A DNA stretch of 54,902 bases from positions 1 through 54,902 of the forward strand of contig NZ_NIXK01000015.1 of assembly GCF_002763455.1 (NCBI RefSeq), written 5' to 3'. Source of the DNA: Lentibacillus sediminis. Its GTDB lineage: Bacteria; Bacillota; Bacilli; Bacillales; Amphibacillaceae. Of the stretch, positions 1 through 8,771 are shown piece after piece. Below the pieces are notes generated by a model that did not search any database, was not told the DNA's origin, and saw only the letters and a list, made by a program, of their open reading frames with translations. Position 1 is the first letter of the stretch. Each line of letters opens with the position of its first letter. The translations under genes and the position numbers were made by a program.

Positions 1-9
1 TCCATAAAA
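1..9 (-). rRNA. 16S rRNA gene, extreme 5' end only (partial)
   Basis: Read on the minus strand, the first window bases are TTTTATGGA, which is how Bacillaceae 16S rRNA genes begin just before the universal GAGTTTGATC stretch. The next bases lie outside the window. The call rests mainly on the upstream sequence, which has the CTCTTTGAAAACTGAACAAA block typical of Bacillus rRNA leaders. The rRNA operon would be transcribed leftward out of the window. The exact mature 5' end cannot be fixed here. Confidence 0.8.
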
Positions 10-420
10 GTTTGCATCGAATAGACACCTTTCCATCCGATGATGGTCTTAGCTTCAAAAATTGTTTCAGGGGAACCATCGTTTGCTAAAAGCTTCCGAT
101 GGCTTCCTCTTGTTTCGTTTATACTGGTTGTTTTGTTCAGTTTTCAAAGAGCAAATCTTGCTGGTTGCTTTTTTGCAGCAACTTACTTAGTATATCACAT
201 CCACCATCCGGAATCAATACCTCAAAAAGGATATCCTCACCCGAAAAACAGGATGTTTTTTGCCGCCTCTCAAAATGGCGACTTAATTATCATACCACAA
301 TGAAAAACAGATTGTCAATAAGTGATTTTTCGTTTTTTCTTCACTCAATTTCCTGTCTATCATCACCGTGGACAAACATTGTATCACGTTTCTCAGCAGC
401 TGTCAACATGTGATTTGGCT
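10..420 (-). promoter_or_regulatory. rRNA operon leader with three candidate tandem promoters and a boxA-like site
   Basis: This stretch has no gene of its own. On the minus strand I see three sigma-A type promoters pointing at the 16S gene. The first is TTGACA (401-406) with TACAAT (378-383), spacer 17. The second is TTGACA (313-318) with TATGAT (289-294), spacer 18. The third is TTGATT (212-217) with TATACT (189-194), spacer 17. A boxA-like TGCTCTTTGAAAACT lies at about 139-153, the kind of site used for rRNA antitermination. Tandem promoters are usual for rrn operons. The short ORFs across the region are chance. Confidence 0.75.
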
Positions 421-461
421 TCGCAATCTATGCTGTTTAACAGCGCGAAATTTATAATAAC

Positions 462-503
462 CCCGCAGCCAGGAAAAGTCAAGATGATTTTCCTGGCTGC
501 GGG
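462..503 (-). terminator. Hairpin downstream of the rhodanese gene
   Basis: Perfect inverted repeat CCCGCAGCCAGGAAAA / TTTTCCTGGCTGCGGG around a short loop, just beyond the rhodanese stop codon. The minus-strand T tract after it is weak (GTTATTAT), so it may also act as a processing or insulating hairpin before the rRNA promoters. Confidence 0.6.
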
Positions 504-542
504 CTAAGGGGGGTCTGGCAACTGTTTTTAATGCTTAATTGC

Positions 543-851
543 TCAGCTGATGACTTCCCCTTCCCATTTCAGCATCCCCCCTGCCATATTGGAAACTTTG
601 AAGCCTTGTTCATCCATTAATTGAGCGGCATTCATGCTTCTTCTTCCTGAGCGGCAGACCATGACGTAATCTTTCTTTTTATCAAGGCTGTCCAGCTCAT
701 CAGGCAATTCGCCTAGCGGAATGTGCCGTGCATTTTCAATCATTCCCTGAGCAACTTCTTCATCTTCCCTTACATCAATAACTTCCATATCCTCTTCTTT
801 CTCCAGCCGGTTTTCTACTTCTTTTGGTGTGACTTCTTTTATTTCTGCCAT
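543..851 (-). CDS. Rhodanese-like domain protein
   Basis: A 102-residue cytoplasmic protein made of a single rhodanese domain. It has the early VIDVREDEE segment, the HIPLGELP strand-turn, and the active-site loop CRSGRR at about residues 66-71, with Cys66 as the expected persulfide-carrying residue. Such stand-alone rhodaneses move sulfane sulfur; the partner here is unknown. B. subtilis has a similar small rhodanese (YtwF) near leuS, so the position fits synteny. The start is preceded by AAGGGATGAT. A hairpin follows the stop, so it is probably a single-gene transcript. Confidence 0.88.
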   Translation of the reverse strand: MAEIKEVTPKEVENRLEKEEDMEVIDVREDEEVAQGMIENARHIPLGELPDELDSLDKKKDYVMVCRSGRRSMNAAQLMDEQGFKVSNMAGGMLKWEGEVIS

Positions 852-957
852 TTATATCATCCCTTATTTTTATTCTCATTCCATGATACTTTTTTTAGGA
901 ATAGGCTGCAAATATCCGATACAAACTAAACCTATCTATAATAGAAGGAGTGAGACA

Positions 958-1722
958 ATGAATGTGCTAACAGCAGTCCTCCTCGTGCTAAGTGTTTTAT
1001 CCAGCCCGGCTTCTTCGATTGCGGAAGAGAGTCCGGAACCAAAACCCGCCTTGATCACAACCTATGAAGAAGATGTCACCGGTGACGGCCAGAAAGAAAC
1101 CATTGAGTTGAAGGGGGTTTTGTTCTCCGAGGACACCAATTATTATCGTGATATTTGGGTTGATATTTCCAGTCCACATGGAGAAGAATGGAAAATTTCT
1201 TATGGGGGCGGGTATGAGCCGGAGATTCAATTTGTTGACGTGACACATGATGATGTAAATGATCTGCTTTATCAAAGTGCCACTGGCGGAAGCGGCGGCC
1301 TGTACAATTATCAGCTGCATACACTAAAAGGCGGTAACCTTAGTAAAATACCGCTTCCGGAACAGCCGCACGTGAGGGGGGAGTTTCAGGAAAATTTCCA
1401 AGTGAAACTTCATATCTTCCCGAATCACCCAGCGATTTCGCTTAATGTGGAAGACCGGAAAGAGGATTATATCCGGTTAGGCATCTATAATGAAGAAGGA
1501 CGTCTCTTGGAAAGAACCCAAGTTATGGTTGACCCGATTGCGTTTTTCGAGCCTGTTCTCATCAGTGAAAGCAAGGGGTATGGTTTAAAGAGTTACCGGC
1601 AGATCAGCGGCGCCTATCACGCCGATCAGCTTGGCACGATAGAGACCCTCTGGTATTACGAAGATGATGAGTGGATTATTTTGCAGACGGATTGGGTGCC
1701 TTCCGCGCCGCCTGCTGAGTAA
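958..1722 (+). CDS. Secreted protein of unknown function with a DxTGDG motif
   Basis: 254 residues when started at the ATG at 958, which follows AGAAGGAG; a longer upstream reading has no ribosome binding site. The N-terminus is a signal peptide (hydrophobic residues 3-20 ending near ASSIAEE), so the protein is exported. The segment EEDVTGDGQKETIELKG, repeated more loosely as FVDVTHDDVNDLLYQ, looks like the calcium-binding loops of VCBS/FG-GAP type repeats. No catalytic motif is evident. It stands alone between two leftward genes and ends at a strong terminator. The function is unknown to me; a cell-surface or spore-related role would be a guess. Confidence 0.75.
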   Translation: MNVLTAVLLVLSVLSSPASSIAEESPEPKPALITTYEEDVTGDGQKETIELKGVLFSEDTNYYRDIWVDISSPHGEEWKISYGGGYEPEIQFVDVTHDDVNDLLYQSATGGSGGLYNYQLHTLKGGNLSKIPLPEQPHVRGEFQENFQVKLHIFPNHPAISLNVEDRKEDYIRLGIYNEEGRLLERTQVMVDPIAFFEPVLISESKGYGLKSYRQISGAYHADQLGTIETLWYYEDDEWIILQTDWVPSAPPAE

Positions 1723-1732
1723 GTTTCCCATA

Positions 1733-1773
1733 AGCAGAAGGATCGCCCTCCTGAACAAGGGGACGATCCTTCT
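1733..1773. terminator. Bidirectional terminator between the secreted-protein gene and leuS
   Basis: AGAAGGATCG pairs with CGATCCTTCT and is followed by TTTT on the plus strand, with an A run giving a T tract for the other strand. It sits between two convergent stop codons. Confidence 0.85.
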
Positions 1774-1775
1774 TT

Positions 1776-4190
1776 TTAATTTGCTACAATATTAACCAGC
1801 TTTCCTGGAACGACAATGACTTTTCTTACTGTCTTTCCTTCCAGCTGACTCTGGACTTTTTCATGCTCTAGTGCTTCTTTCTCCAGTTCATCTTTTGTGA
1901 TGTCTGCCGGCACCTGCAGCTTGGCTCGGACTTTGCCCATGATCTGCACGACAATTTCCACTTCATCTTCCACCAGCTTCGTCTCATCATAGCCAGGCCA
2001 GGGCTCATAACTGATCGTTCCCTGGTGGCCGAGACGCTCCCACAGTTCCTCCGCAAGATGCGGCGCGACAGGGGAAAGCAGCTTTACAAATCCTTCCACA
2101 TAGCTTTTTGGAAGCTGTTCAGCTTTATATCCTTCATTAATAAATACCATCAGCTGGGAAATGCCTGTATTAAAATGCAGATTCTCGAAATCCTCGGTGA
2201 CTTTTTTCACCGTTTCGTGATACACCTTTTCAAGGGAAGCATTTTCCACTTCGGTGATCTTTCCTGACAGCTCGCCATCTTCGGTGACAATCAACCGCCA
2301 CACGCGGTCCAGGAAACGTCGGGCGCCGTCCAGTCCATTAGTCGACCAGGCAACTGCGGCATCGAGCGGCCCCATAAACATTTCATACAGTCTCAGCGTA
2401 TCTGCCCCGTGAGAAGCAATAATATCATCCGGGTTTACCACATTCCCCTTGGATTTGCTCATTTTTTCATTGCCTTCCCCGAGGATCATTCCCTGGTTAA
2501 ACAATTTCATAAACGGCTCCTTGGTCGGCACAACACCAATGTCATATAAAAATTTATGCCAGAAGCGTGCATACAAGAGATGCAGTACGGCATGCTCGGC
2601 CCCGCCGATGTAAATGTCCACAGGCAGCCATTTCTTTAGCAGTTCCGGATCAGCCAGCTGCTCCGTGTTATCAGGATCGACAAAACGCAGGAAATACCAG
2701 CAGCTGCCGGCCCATTGCGGCATCGTGCTTGTTTCGCGACGGCCCTTCATGCCGGTTTCCGGATCGGTCACATTCACCCAATCCGGATTATTTGCCAGCG
2801 GGGATTCGCCGGTTCCTGATGGTTTAATCTCCGTCATTTCCGGCAGTTCTAGCGGCAATTCTTCCTCGGGAACTGTGGTGGTGTTCCCGTCTTCCCAATG
2901 AATGATTGGAATCGGCTCACCCCAGTAGCGCTGTCTGGCGAAGAGCCAGTCACGCAGCCGATATGTCACCTTTTTCTCACCTTTGCTTTCCCTCTCCAAC
3001 CGGTCGATCATCCCAGAAATCGCTTCGGCGGTGCCAAGGCCATTCAGAAACTCGGAGTTGACATGCTCACCCTCTCCGGTATAAGCCTCCTTGGAAATAT
3101 CCCCGCCGGCAACGACTTCAACAATTGGCAGGTCAAATTTCACGGCAAACTCATAATCGCGTTCATCATGGGCCGGCACTGCCATGATCGCACCGGATCC
3201 GTAGCTCATCAGAACATAATCCGCGATCCAGATTGGGATTTTCTGCTGATTGACGGGATTGATCGCATAGGCGCCAGTGAATACACCGGTTTTATTTTTT
3301 GCCAGATCGGTTCGTTCCAGCTCGGATTTGGTCGCAACCTCATGCTGGTACGCTTCTACTGCCCGTTTTTGCGCTTCCGTGGTGATTTGCTCCACAAGCG
3401 GATGCTCCGGGGAAAACACGGCATACGTTGCGCCAAAAAGCGTGTCCGGTCTGGTAGTAAAGACGGTAAACTCTTCGTCATGCCCATCCATGCCGAATGT
3501 TACCTCGGCCCCTTCCGAGCGGCCGATCCAGTTCCGCTGCATGTCTTTGATGCTTTCCGGCCAATCCAGTTCTTCCAGGTCTTTCAGCAGTCTGTCGGCA
3601 TAGGCAGTAATTTTCAGCATCCATTGTTTCATTGGCTTGCGGACAACCGGATGGCCGCCGCGCTCACTCTTGCCGTCGATCACTTCTTCATTTGCCAATA
3701 CGGTTCCCAGCGCCGGGCACCAGTTCACCGCCACCTCATCCATATAGGCAAGCCCGTGTTCATACAGCTTAGTGAAAATCCACTGGGTCCATTTGTAATA
3801 ATTCGGATCCATCGTGCTAATTTCACGATCCCAGTCATAAGAAAATCCAAGCTCCTGGATTTGCCGTTTAAAGGTGGCAATGTTCGTTTCCGTAAATGCT
3901 TCCGGGCTATTCCCGGTATCGATCGCATATTGTTCTGCAGGCAGACCGAACGCATCCCAGCCCATCGGGTGAAGCACCTCATATCCCTGCATCCGCTTCA
4001 TCCGGGAAAAAATATCAGTGGCCGTATAGCCCTCCGGATGCCCGACATGCAGTCCGGCGCCGGATGGGTACGGAAACATATCCAGTGCGTACACTTTCTC
4101 TTTTTCCGAATCCGTATTTGCTTTAAAAGTTTTTTCCTTATGCCAGTATGTCTGCCATTTCTTTTCCACTTGCTGGTGATCAAAACTCAT
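1776..4190 (-). CDS. leuS: Leucyl-tRNA synthetase
   Basis: 804 residues, the usual bacterial LeuRS length. It charges tRNA-Leu with leucine in the cytoplasm. Visible landmarks are the HIGH-type signature [12 protein letters not shown] near residues 40-51, the CP1 editing domain in the middle with a [12 protein letters not shown] segment, the KMSKS loop ([13 protein letters not shown]) near residue 575, and a C-terminal anticodon-binding region ending in [10 protein letters not shown]. The start follows AAGGAGGAAGTCAG. Expression should be controlled by the leucine T-box leader upstream. About 460 nt, including a structured repeat pair, separate the T-box terminator from the start codon, which is unusually long. 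Confidence 0.98.
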   Translation of the reverse strand: MSFDHQQVEKKWQTYWHKEKTFKANTDSEKEKVYALDMFPYPSGAGLHVGHPEGYTATDIFSRMKRMQGYEVLHPMGWDAFGLPAEQYAIDTGNSPEAFTETNIATFKRQIQELGFSYDWDREISTMDPNYYKWTQWIFTKLYEHGLAYMDEVAVNWCPALGTVLANEEVIDGKSERGGHPVVRKPMKQWMLKITAYADRLLKDLEELDWPESIKDMQRNWIGRSEGAEVTFGMDGHDEEFTVFTTRPDTLFGATYAVFSPEHPLVEQITTEAQKRAVEAYQHEVATKSELERTDLAKNKTGVFTGAYAINPVNQQKIPIWIADYVLMSYGSGAIMAVPAHDERDYEFAVKFDLPIVEVVAGGDISKEAYTGEGEHVNSEFLNGLGTAEAISGMIDRLERESKGEKKVTYRLRDWLFARQRYWGEPIPIIHWEDGNTTTVPEEELPLELPEMTEIKPSGTGESPLANNPDWVNVTDPETGMKGRRETSTMPQWAGSCWYFLRFVDPDNTEQLADPELLKKWLPVDIYIGGAEHAVLHLLYARFWHKFLYDIGVVPTKEPFMKLFNQGMILGEGNEKMSKSKGNVVNPDDIIASHGADTLRLYEMFMGPLDAAVAWSTNGLDGARRFLDRVWRLIVTEDGELSGKITEVENASLEKVYHETVKKVTEDFENLHFNTGISQLMVFINEGYKAEQLPKSYVEGFVKLLSPVAPHLAEELWERLGHQGTISYEPWPGYDETKLVEDEVEIVVQIMGKVRAKLQVPADITKDELEKEALEHEKVQSQLEGKTVRKVIVVPGKLVNIVAN

Positions 4191-4247
4191 CTGACTTCCT
4201 CCTTTTCACTTAAACAAAGGTTGTTTTCTAAAAGAATGTTGTTTTTG

Positions 4248-4630
4248 TCACAATATCTATAGACTGCGACGTAACTTGACCCTGCCGCTACGGAAATACC
4301 CTTCGCTTTCCGCGGGCGCTGGTGAGCCTCCTCGCGCTGTCGCGCTGTGGGGTCTCACCTATGCTTTTCATCCCGCAGGAGTCTCCGGGTATTTCCTCCG
4401 CTAATGGTGTGCTTTGTTAAAATAACAACAGCTTACACTCTGTAGATGGTTGATTGGAGCGCAGGGCATCCGACTCCTGCGGGAAAAGCACGAGTCTGAA
4501 AACCCCGCAGGAAGTGAACTTCTTCCGAGGAGGCTGGAGCCGTGCCCGCGGAAAGCGGATGCCCGGAGCGGAAATCAACGAGCACTCTGCCGCAGTTTCC
4601 ATCAACTCCTAAGTAAATAAGCAACAAAAC
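4248..4630. repeat. Composite structured repeat, locus 1 (A unit inverted, B unit direct) inside the leuS leader
   Basis: Two related 120-130 nt hairpin units lie head to head. Unit A occupies about 4282-4403 (minus orientation), closed by GGAAATACCC / GGGTATTTCC. Unit B occupies 4449-4579 (plus), closed by GTTGATT/AATCAAC and by GGGCATCCG (4464-4472) / CGGATGCCC (4556-4564). Shared boxes ACTCCTGCGGGA, ACCCCGCAG, CGAGGAGGCT and CCCGCGGAAAGCG occur in both units. The flanking CACAATATCTATAGACTG at the left edge recurs at locus 5. Being within the leuS transcript, it should be transcribed as the complementary strand. Confidence 0.85.
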
Positions 4631-4644
4631 TAACGAAAACATCC

Positions 4645-4908
4645 TAACAAAAAAGCCACTCGTCCCCTGAAAAAAGGGACGAGCAGCCTGTATCAGAACC
4701 CGCGGTACCACCCAAATTAACGCCAACATGTGCGCTCACTTGTATTCCTTAACGCGGAAAACGGCAGAAACTACGGATAAACTTCACTCCTGCAACCTTC
4801 AAGGCGAGTTCATAAAATGTCAGGGACAGTTTCCACCAGCCACTGCCTCTCTAAGCCTGAACACATTTATTACTGATCCTTTGCATTGTCGTTACCTTAT
4901 GTATATTG
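4645..4908 (-). promoter_or_regulatory. T-box leader (leucine, CUC specifier) of leuS
   Basis: On the minus strand the invariant T-box sequence GGGTGGTACCGCG is at 4701-4713. The intrinsic terminator is CTCGTCCC/GGGACGAG (4659-4683) followed by GGCTTTTTTG. The stem I region includes AGAGAGGCAGTGGCTGG, and a specifier loop TGAACTCGCC places CTC at 4806-4808, a leucine codon. Known mechanism: uncharged tRNA-Leu binds the specifier and the T-box bulge, stabilises the antiterminator and lets transcription continue into leuS. The leucine codon agrees with the downstream gene. Confidence 0.95.
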
Positions 4909-4909
4909 A

Positions 4910-4938
4910 ATAGTAACCAAACTGATGCGCTTTGTCAA
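4910..4938 (-). promoter_or_regulatory. leuS promoter
   Basis: TTGACA (4933-4938) and TACTAT (4910-4915) on the minus strand, spacer 17, placed just upstream of the T-box leader. Confidence 0.8.
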
Positions 4939-4997
4939 GGCAATTCCCTTTTACGTGTGGTAATATGGGAGAAAAGCCCAAGGAGATATCGATCATT

Positions 4998-5558
4998 ATG
5001 CTAAAAACTGTCCTGTCCTATGCTCATGAACTGATAGAAAAAACTGTAGCACCCGGGGAAACCCTCATCGATGCCACTTGCGGAAATGGCCAGGACACGC
5101 TGTTTCTGAGCAAATTGACCGGGGAAACCGGCCAGGTGTGGGCGTTTGACATTCAGGAAAAAGCGATTGAACGAGCACGGGAGTTAATGACAGCAAACGA
5201 TGTCCATCATGTCAGCTTCGTCCACGACAGTCATGCCAATCTTGCTGCTTACCTGCCTCACGATGAGCAAATTGGCGGCGCGGTTTTCAACCTCGGCTAC
5301 CTGCCTCGGAGTGATAAATCGGTTGTTACGAAAGGTGATTCAACGGTCGCTGCCATCCGTAATATGCTCCCGCTGCTGAAGCCAAAGGGACTCATCGTGC
5401 TTGTCGTCTATCACGGCCACCCCGGCGGCAAACAGGAGAAACAGGCGGTACTCGATTATCTCAACAGTCTGGATCAGCAAAAATTCCACGTACTAAGCTA
5501 TGGATTTATCAATCAGAAAAATGACCCGCCATTTCTGCTGGCCATCGAGAAAAGATAA
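4998..5558 (+). CDS. ytqB: Class I SAM-dependent methyltransferase, YtqB type
   Basis: 186 residues from the ATG at 4998, chosen because AAGGAGAT precedes it; an earlier in-frame start has no ribosome binding site. Motif I is IDATCGNGQDT near residues 25-36, followed by VWAFDIQEKAIERA, where an acidic residue would hold the SAM ribose. The FNLGYLPRSDK segment around residue 97 sits where rRNA methylases carry their substrate motif. Members of this family were first annotated as rRNA methylases; the real substrate is uncertain. The gene is convergent with ytpB and shares a terminator with it, as in B. subtilis gene order. Confidence 0.85.
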   Translation: MLKTVLSYAHELIEKTVAPGETLIDATCGNGQDTLFLSKLTGETGQVWAFDIQEKAIERARELMTANDVHHVSFVHDSHANLAAYLPHDEQIGGAVFNLGYLPRSDKSVVTKGDSTVAAIRNMLPLLKPKGLIVLVVYHGHPGGKQEKQAVLDYLNSLDQQKFHVLSYGFINQKNDPPFLLAIEKR

Positions 5559-5580
5559 CGTGTCCCCATGTTATCTTTTC
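5549..5580. terminator. Shared bidirectional terminator of ytqB and ytpB
   Basis: GAAAAGATAAC pairs with GTTATCTTTTC across a 10-nt loop, with A and T runs as the outer stem. It overlaps both stop codons. Confidence 0.85.
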
Positions 5581-6635
5581 AATACGTAATAAAGCTTCGT
5601 GTTCAAGAAAAAAAATCCTGCCGTACTCCCGCTTTTCCTGATCAGCTCCCTTGTGATTTCTTTGCTCCCTGTGATTTCTTTTGCTTTTGGCTCCCCCAAA
5701 TATAATCCCACCAGCCCCTGGATAACGAACTGATGAAACTCCCGGTCCGGCAGCTGGTCCAGCCTCCGGACAGCCTGTTCGATCACCTCAAGCAGCCGCT
5801 GTTTCATCTTCCAGCTACTCGGATAATAACTGCAGAAATTCAAGTCCGCTTCCTCCAGGTCCTCTTCCTGATCGATATAATAATCAAGCAAAATATGCAG
5901 TGCTTGCAGATATGGGAAATACCCGCGGGTAACAGCAGCAGCTCTTGTTTCCGTCATGTTCTCCGCAAGCCCGTAAGAAACAAGGCAAAAGATCCCCAGC
6001 GTGGAGCCCGCAGCTGCCGAAAATTCATACCAGGCAAGCCCGTCCTGCTCCTTCCGCTCCGCATAAAACCAGTCTGTTAACCGGGGAATGCGCTCAGGCT
6101 GCGCGACATGTTTATGTACTTGCAAATCACGATACAGGGAACCCAGCTTTTCGGCATAGGGATATATCTTGTGGTAATCACCCAGTCCGGCGAGCACCCC
6201 CTGACAAGTCTGCACAAGCTCAGCCAAATAACCCCCGTCCTCTTGCTCACGCCGCTTTGCATAGTAATTTCCCGTACCGTTCCCCGGCGACAAGGCATCA
6301 CGCATCGCCTCATGCAACAGGCGGAAATCAGCCGAATCCATCGAAGTGCTGCGGTCGCATAAATTATCCAGATAGTCACTGATCGTCTGATAGGCAACAA
6401 TAAACCGGATCGCTTCCTGAAAGCGTCTGCCGGCAAGCAAAGCATAGACCGCGCCGCCCTGACAATGAAACCGTTTCGTCTGAATGCTCACGCAAGCCTG
6501 TTTACGCAGTTCTTTATCCGGTATTTGCCGGGCTCTTTTTTCCCAATTCTGCAGCTCTTTCTTTACCGCAGGGAAGATTTTCCGGTAGACTGTAGTCATC
6601 AGAGGTATGGCTCTTGTTGGTATGTGTGCTGGCAA
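5571..6635 (-). CDS. ytpB: Tetraprenyl-beta-curcumene synthase (DUF2600)
   Basis: 354 residues, all-helical, cytoplasmic or membrane-associated. The family cyclises a C35 prenyl diphosphate to tetraprenyl-beta-curcumene, a precursor of spore-linked sesquarterpenes. The family signature HCQGGAVYALL near residues 57-67 and the acid-rich AYQTISDYLDNLCDRSTS near residues 81-98, a likely metal-binding Asp motif, are both present. The start is TTG at 6635, with GGAGG seven bases upstream. It is divergent from ytoA. No prenyltransferase or squalene-hopene cyclase partner gene lies in this window. Confidence 0.92.
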   Translation of the reverse strand: MPAHIPTRAIPLMTTVYRKIFPAVKKELQNWEKRARQIPDKELRKQACVSIQTKRFHCQGGAVYALLAGRRFQEAIRFIVAYQTISDYLDNLCDRSTSMDSADFRLLHEAMRDALSPGNGTGNYYAKRREQEDGGYLAELVQTCQGVLAGLGDYHKIYPYAEKLGSLYRDLQVHKHVAQPERIPRLTDWFYAERKEQDGLAWYEFSAAAGSTLGIFCLVSYGLAENMTETRAAAVTRGYFPYLQALHILLDYYIDQEEDLEEADLNFCSYYPSSWKMKQRLLEVIEQAVRRLDQLPDREFHQFVIQGLVGLYLGEPKAKEITGSKEITRELIRKSGSTAGFFFLNTKLYYVLKR

Positions 6636-6711
6636 TCCGCTTCCTCCATTTCCGAAACGCTAATCCTTGTATTAATTATGAGACCACAATTCCGAGGAGG
6701 ATTCAAATTAA

Positions 6712-7233
6712 ATGAAACAGCTATCACATTATAAACAAATCCACCCGCAAATTCATGAAACAGCTTTTATCGCAAACGACGCACTTGTCATCGGGGATGT
6801 CACAATTGGAGAGAAGTCCAGTGTCTGGTTTAAGACAGTCATCCGCGGCGATGTTGCCCCAACCAGGATCGGCAAGCGGGTCAATATTCAGGATTTGTCC
6901 ATGTTGCATCAAAGTCCTGACACGCCGCTGGTAATTGAGGATGATGTAACAATTGGACACCAGGTGACCCTGCACGCAGCGACCATCCGAAAGAACGCCC
7001 TTATCGGCATGGGTTCCATCATTCTTGATGGTGCCGAAATCGGGGAAAATGCTTTTGTCGGTGCCGGAAGTCTCGTACCTCCCGGGAAAAAGATCCCGCC
7101 TGACTCCGTGGTAATGGGCAGGCCTGCCAAAGTTGTCCGCACACTAACCGAAGCCGATTACGCGGAAATGGAGCGGGTGCGCAGGTCCTATGTGGAGAAA
7201 GGCCAGTACTATAAGGAGCATACGGAGTTGTAG
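6712..7233 (+). CDS. ytoA: Left-handed beta-helix (gamma carbonic anhydrase-like) protein
   Basis: 173 residues consisting of hexapeptide repeats typical of left-handed beta helices, for example VIGDVTIGEKSSVWF and AEIGENAFVGAGS. Histidines that hold the zinc in gamma-class enzymes are plausible at MLHQS, TIGHQV and LHAA (about residues 64-89). Proteins of this group (YrdA/PaaY/YtoA) are trimers; some have carbonic anhydrase or thioesterase-support activity, but none can be assigned from sequence. The start follows GAGGAGGATTCAAATTAA. It is divergent from ytpB and convergent with ytkD, as in B. subtilis. Confidence 0.88.
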   Translation: MKQLSHYKQIHPQIHETAFIANDALVIGDVTIGEKSSVWFKTVIRGDVAPTRIGKRVNIQDLSMLHQSPDTPLVIEDDVTIGHQVTLHAATIRKNALIGMGSIILDGAEIGENAFVGAGSLVPPGKKIPPDSVVMGRPAKVVRTLTEADYAEMERVRRSYVEKGQYYKEHTEL

Positions 7234-7255
7234 GTGCTTGTCTGTCACACCTGCC

Positions 7256-7291
7256 AAAAAAATCGCCTCACAGCACGAGGCGATTTTTTAT
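7256..7291. terminator. Shared terminator of ytoA and ytkD
   Basis: AAAAAATCGCCTC and GAGGCGATTTTTT form a near-perfect hairpin with T tracts on both strands, overlapping the ytkD stop codon. Confidence 0.9.
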
Positions 7292-7741
7292 ATATTCCAA
7301 ACAATAATCCAGGACGCCATCCTTCATGATAAAGCTGTACGTGCTGTTGTGCTTCACATCATGCGGGATAGTCTCAAGCAGCATGGGGCCATCTGTCTCA
7401 TAATACGTCTTTTGTTCCTGCAGCTTGCCCACTTCGGCGAAATAGACATTTTTGATGACTGTTTCATGTTTTCCGGTCACATGATACTGGCCGATATACT
7501 CAAGGCTTGTCACCTCTCCGCCTGTTTCTTCCTTAACTTCACGGACTGCCGCCTCTTCTGCCGTTTCTCCAGGCTCCACTTTTCCCCCGGGAAACTCAAA
7601 TCCTCTCCCCCTGTGTTTGGTCAAAAGCCATACATCCTTATGTCGGCACACGACCCAAACATGTTTGGGAGAGCCGGAAAACGGGTGATTCTCAAACGAT
7701 AATTTCACTTGGTTATTATAGTAATCTCGAAATCTGTACAT
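7268..7741 (-). CDS. ytkD: Nudix nucleoside triphosphatase, YtkD type
   Basis: 157 residues from the ATG at 7741 ([10 protein letters not shown]), preferred over an upstream ATG because B. subtilis YtkD begins the same way and GAGGG precedes it. The full Nudix box is visible as [17 protein letters not shown] followed by VKEETGG (about residues 53-76), with the Glu residues that bind Mg2+. YtkD in B. subtilis hydrolyses 8-oxo-dGTP and other nucleoside triphosphates, limiting oxidative mutagenesis. Expected to be cytoplasmic. It reads in the same direction as, and 25 nt from, the secreted protein gene upstream, so the two may be cotranscribed. Confidence 0.9.
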   Translation of the reverse strand: MYRFRDYYNNQVKLSFENHPFSGSPKHVWVVCRHKDVWLLTKHRGRGFEFPGGKVEPGETAEEAAVREVKEETGGEVTSLEYIGQYHVTGKHETVIKNVYFAEVGKLQEQKTYYETDGPMLLETIPHDVKHNSTYSFIMKDGVLDYCLEYIKNRLVL

Positions 7742-7766
7742 GTTCTCAGCTGCCCTCATTCATCAA

Positions 7767-8288
7767 TTACGACACGTTAATATCGGTAATTTTCCAGGAA
7801 TCCCTCTTGGTGAATTCCAGTTCTATTCTGTACGCTCCATACATGATTGTCTCATTCGTTTGCGATACTTTTACCTTCCCGGCGTCCACCTGCTCCGTTT
7901 CATAGGAGTTATCCTGGATGAACCATGGCGGCAATTCTGTTGGCAGGATATACAGCCCATCCTCTTTCTGCTCGTAAAAGAAATCGATATATGGTGCTGC
8001 CAGGTCCCTGGATGCCACTTCGGAAAATGCCTGCAGCAATCCTTGAGTTGTCTGGTAGTTCGCTACTTTATAATCTGTGTCTGCTTCCTGAACCAGTATA
8101 TCCATAAACTGTTCCGTCAATGAGCGGATTTCCTCATCCGTTATCATTTCCCCGGTCTCGCTCACCTGAGAGGCAGCACTCACCTGCCGTTCCTGAAAAC
8201 TGTTATCTGCGACCAACCCGCTAAATAAAAATAAAATTATTCCGGAACTGAGGACCCATCTCAGTGACTTCCTGGTATAGTTGCTCAT
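7767..8288 (-). CDS. Exported or membrane-anchored protein of unknown function
   Basis: 173 residues from the ATG at 8288, selected because GGGGGAAG lies just upstream. Residues about 8-30 form a hydrophobic segment (WVLSSGIILFLFSGLVA), so it is either secreted or N-terminally anchored. The mature part, with helical ITDEEIRSLTEQFMDILVQ followed by a mixed alpha/beta region ending in YRIELEFTKRDSWKITDINVS, resembles small extracytoplasmic domains of the NTF2-like kind, but no named family is clear to me. Overall acidic. It lies directly upstream of ytkD on the same strand. Confidence 0.7.
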   Translation of the reverse strand: MSNYTRKSLRWVLSSGIILFLFSGLVADNSFQERQVSAASQVSETGEMITDEEIRSLTEQFMDILVQEADTDYKVANYQTTQGLLQAFSEVASRDLAAPYIDFFYEQKEDGLYILPTELPPWFIQDNSYETEQVDAGKVKVSQTNETIMYGAYRIELEFTKRDSWKITDINVS

Positions 8289-8378
8289 AGAACTTCCCCC
8301 TGTATCTCTCACGATGTTTTGTCAAGGATACTATTCCTTTATATGCGGGAAATTAAACAACAAATACGCACTCCATGC

Positions 8379-8687
8379 TTACTTTAATATACCAATCGAC
8401 TCAATATGTGTTCTCGCTGCTTCATCTCCCCAGTCATGGAGCATCTGATAAACCTTGACCATGTTGCTGTCATAATCATCGTTCGGCTGGTCCTCATGAT
8501 AGGGCTTAATCGGCACGTGTGCCCGCCAGAACGCATCCACACTGGCATCATGCATATTATTCAGATGAGCCCGCAGCATGCTGACTTCCTCCTGGGTCGC
8601 CTGAATGATAAATTCATCATTATTATCATAAGGAATCTGGGAAATTTCCCCTGCAGCAATATTAACATAGTACGTTTTCTTTTCCAT
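8379..8687 (-). CDS. Small conserved-looking protein of unknown function
   Basis: 102 residues from the ATG at 8687, which follows TAGGAGGTGCTTT, a very good ribosome binding site. The sequence starts MEKKTYYVNIAAGEISQIP and ends HDWGDEAARTHIESIGILK. There is no signal peptide, membrane segment or cysteine. It reads like a compact soluble protein; the codon use and the strong ribosome binding site support it as a real gene. I do not recognise its function. It is separated from the genes on either side by small gaps and by a trimmed copy of the dispersed repeat. Confidence 0.7.
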   Translation of the reverse strand: MEKKTYYVNIAAGEISQIPYDNNDEFIIQATQEEVSMLRAHLNNMHDASVDAFWRAHVPIKPYHEDQPNDDYDSNMVKVYQMLHDWGDEAARTHIESIGILK

Positions 8688-8771
8688 AAAGCACCTCCTA
8701 CTTTTCATTTTTCCTAAAAAGTGAGGTTTCATGTATGAGGAAATGCTTCACATGAAAATGTTTGGGCTTTA

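Noticed and set aside
2898-4262. A 454-residue open frame on the plus strand
   Set aside because: It is the antisense shadow of leuS, lacks a ribosome binding site and has no family features.
4417-4729. Open frames on the minus strand over the repeat in the leuS leader
   Set aside because: They fall in structured repeat sequence, overlap the T-box and have no conserved product.
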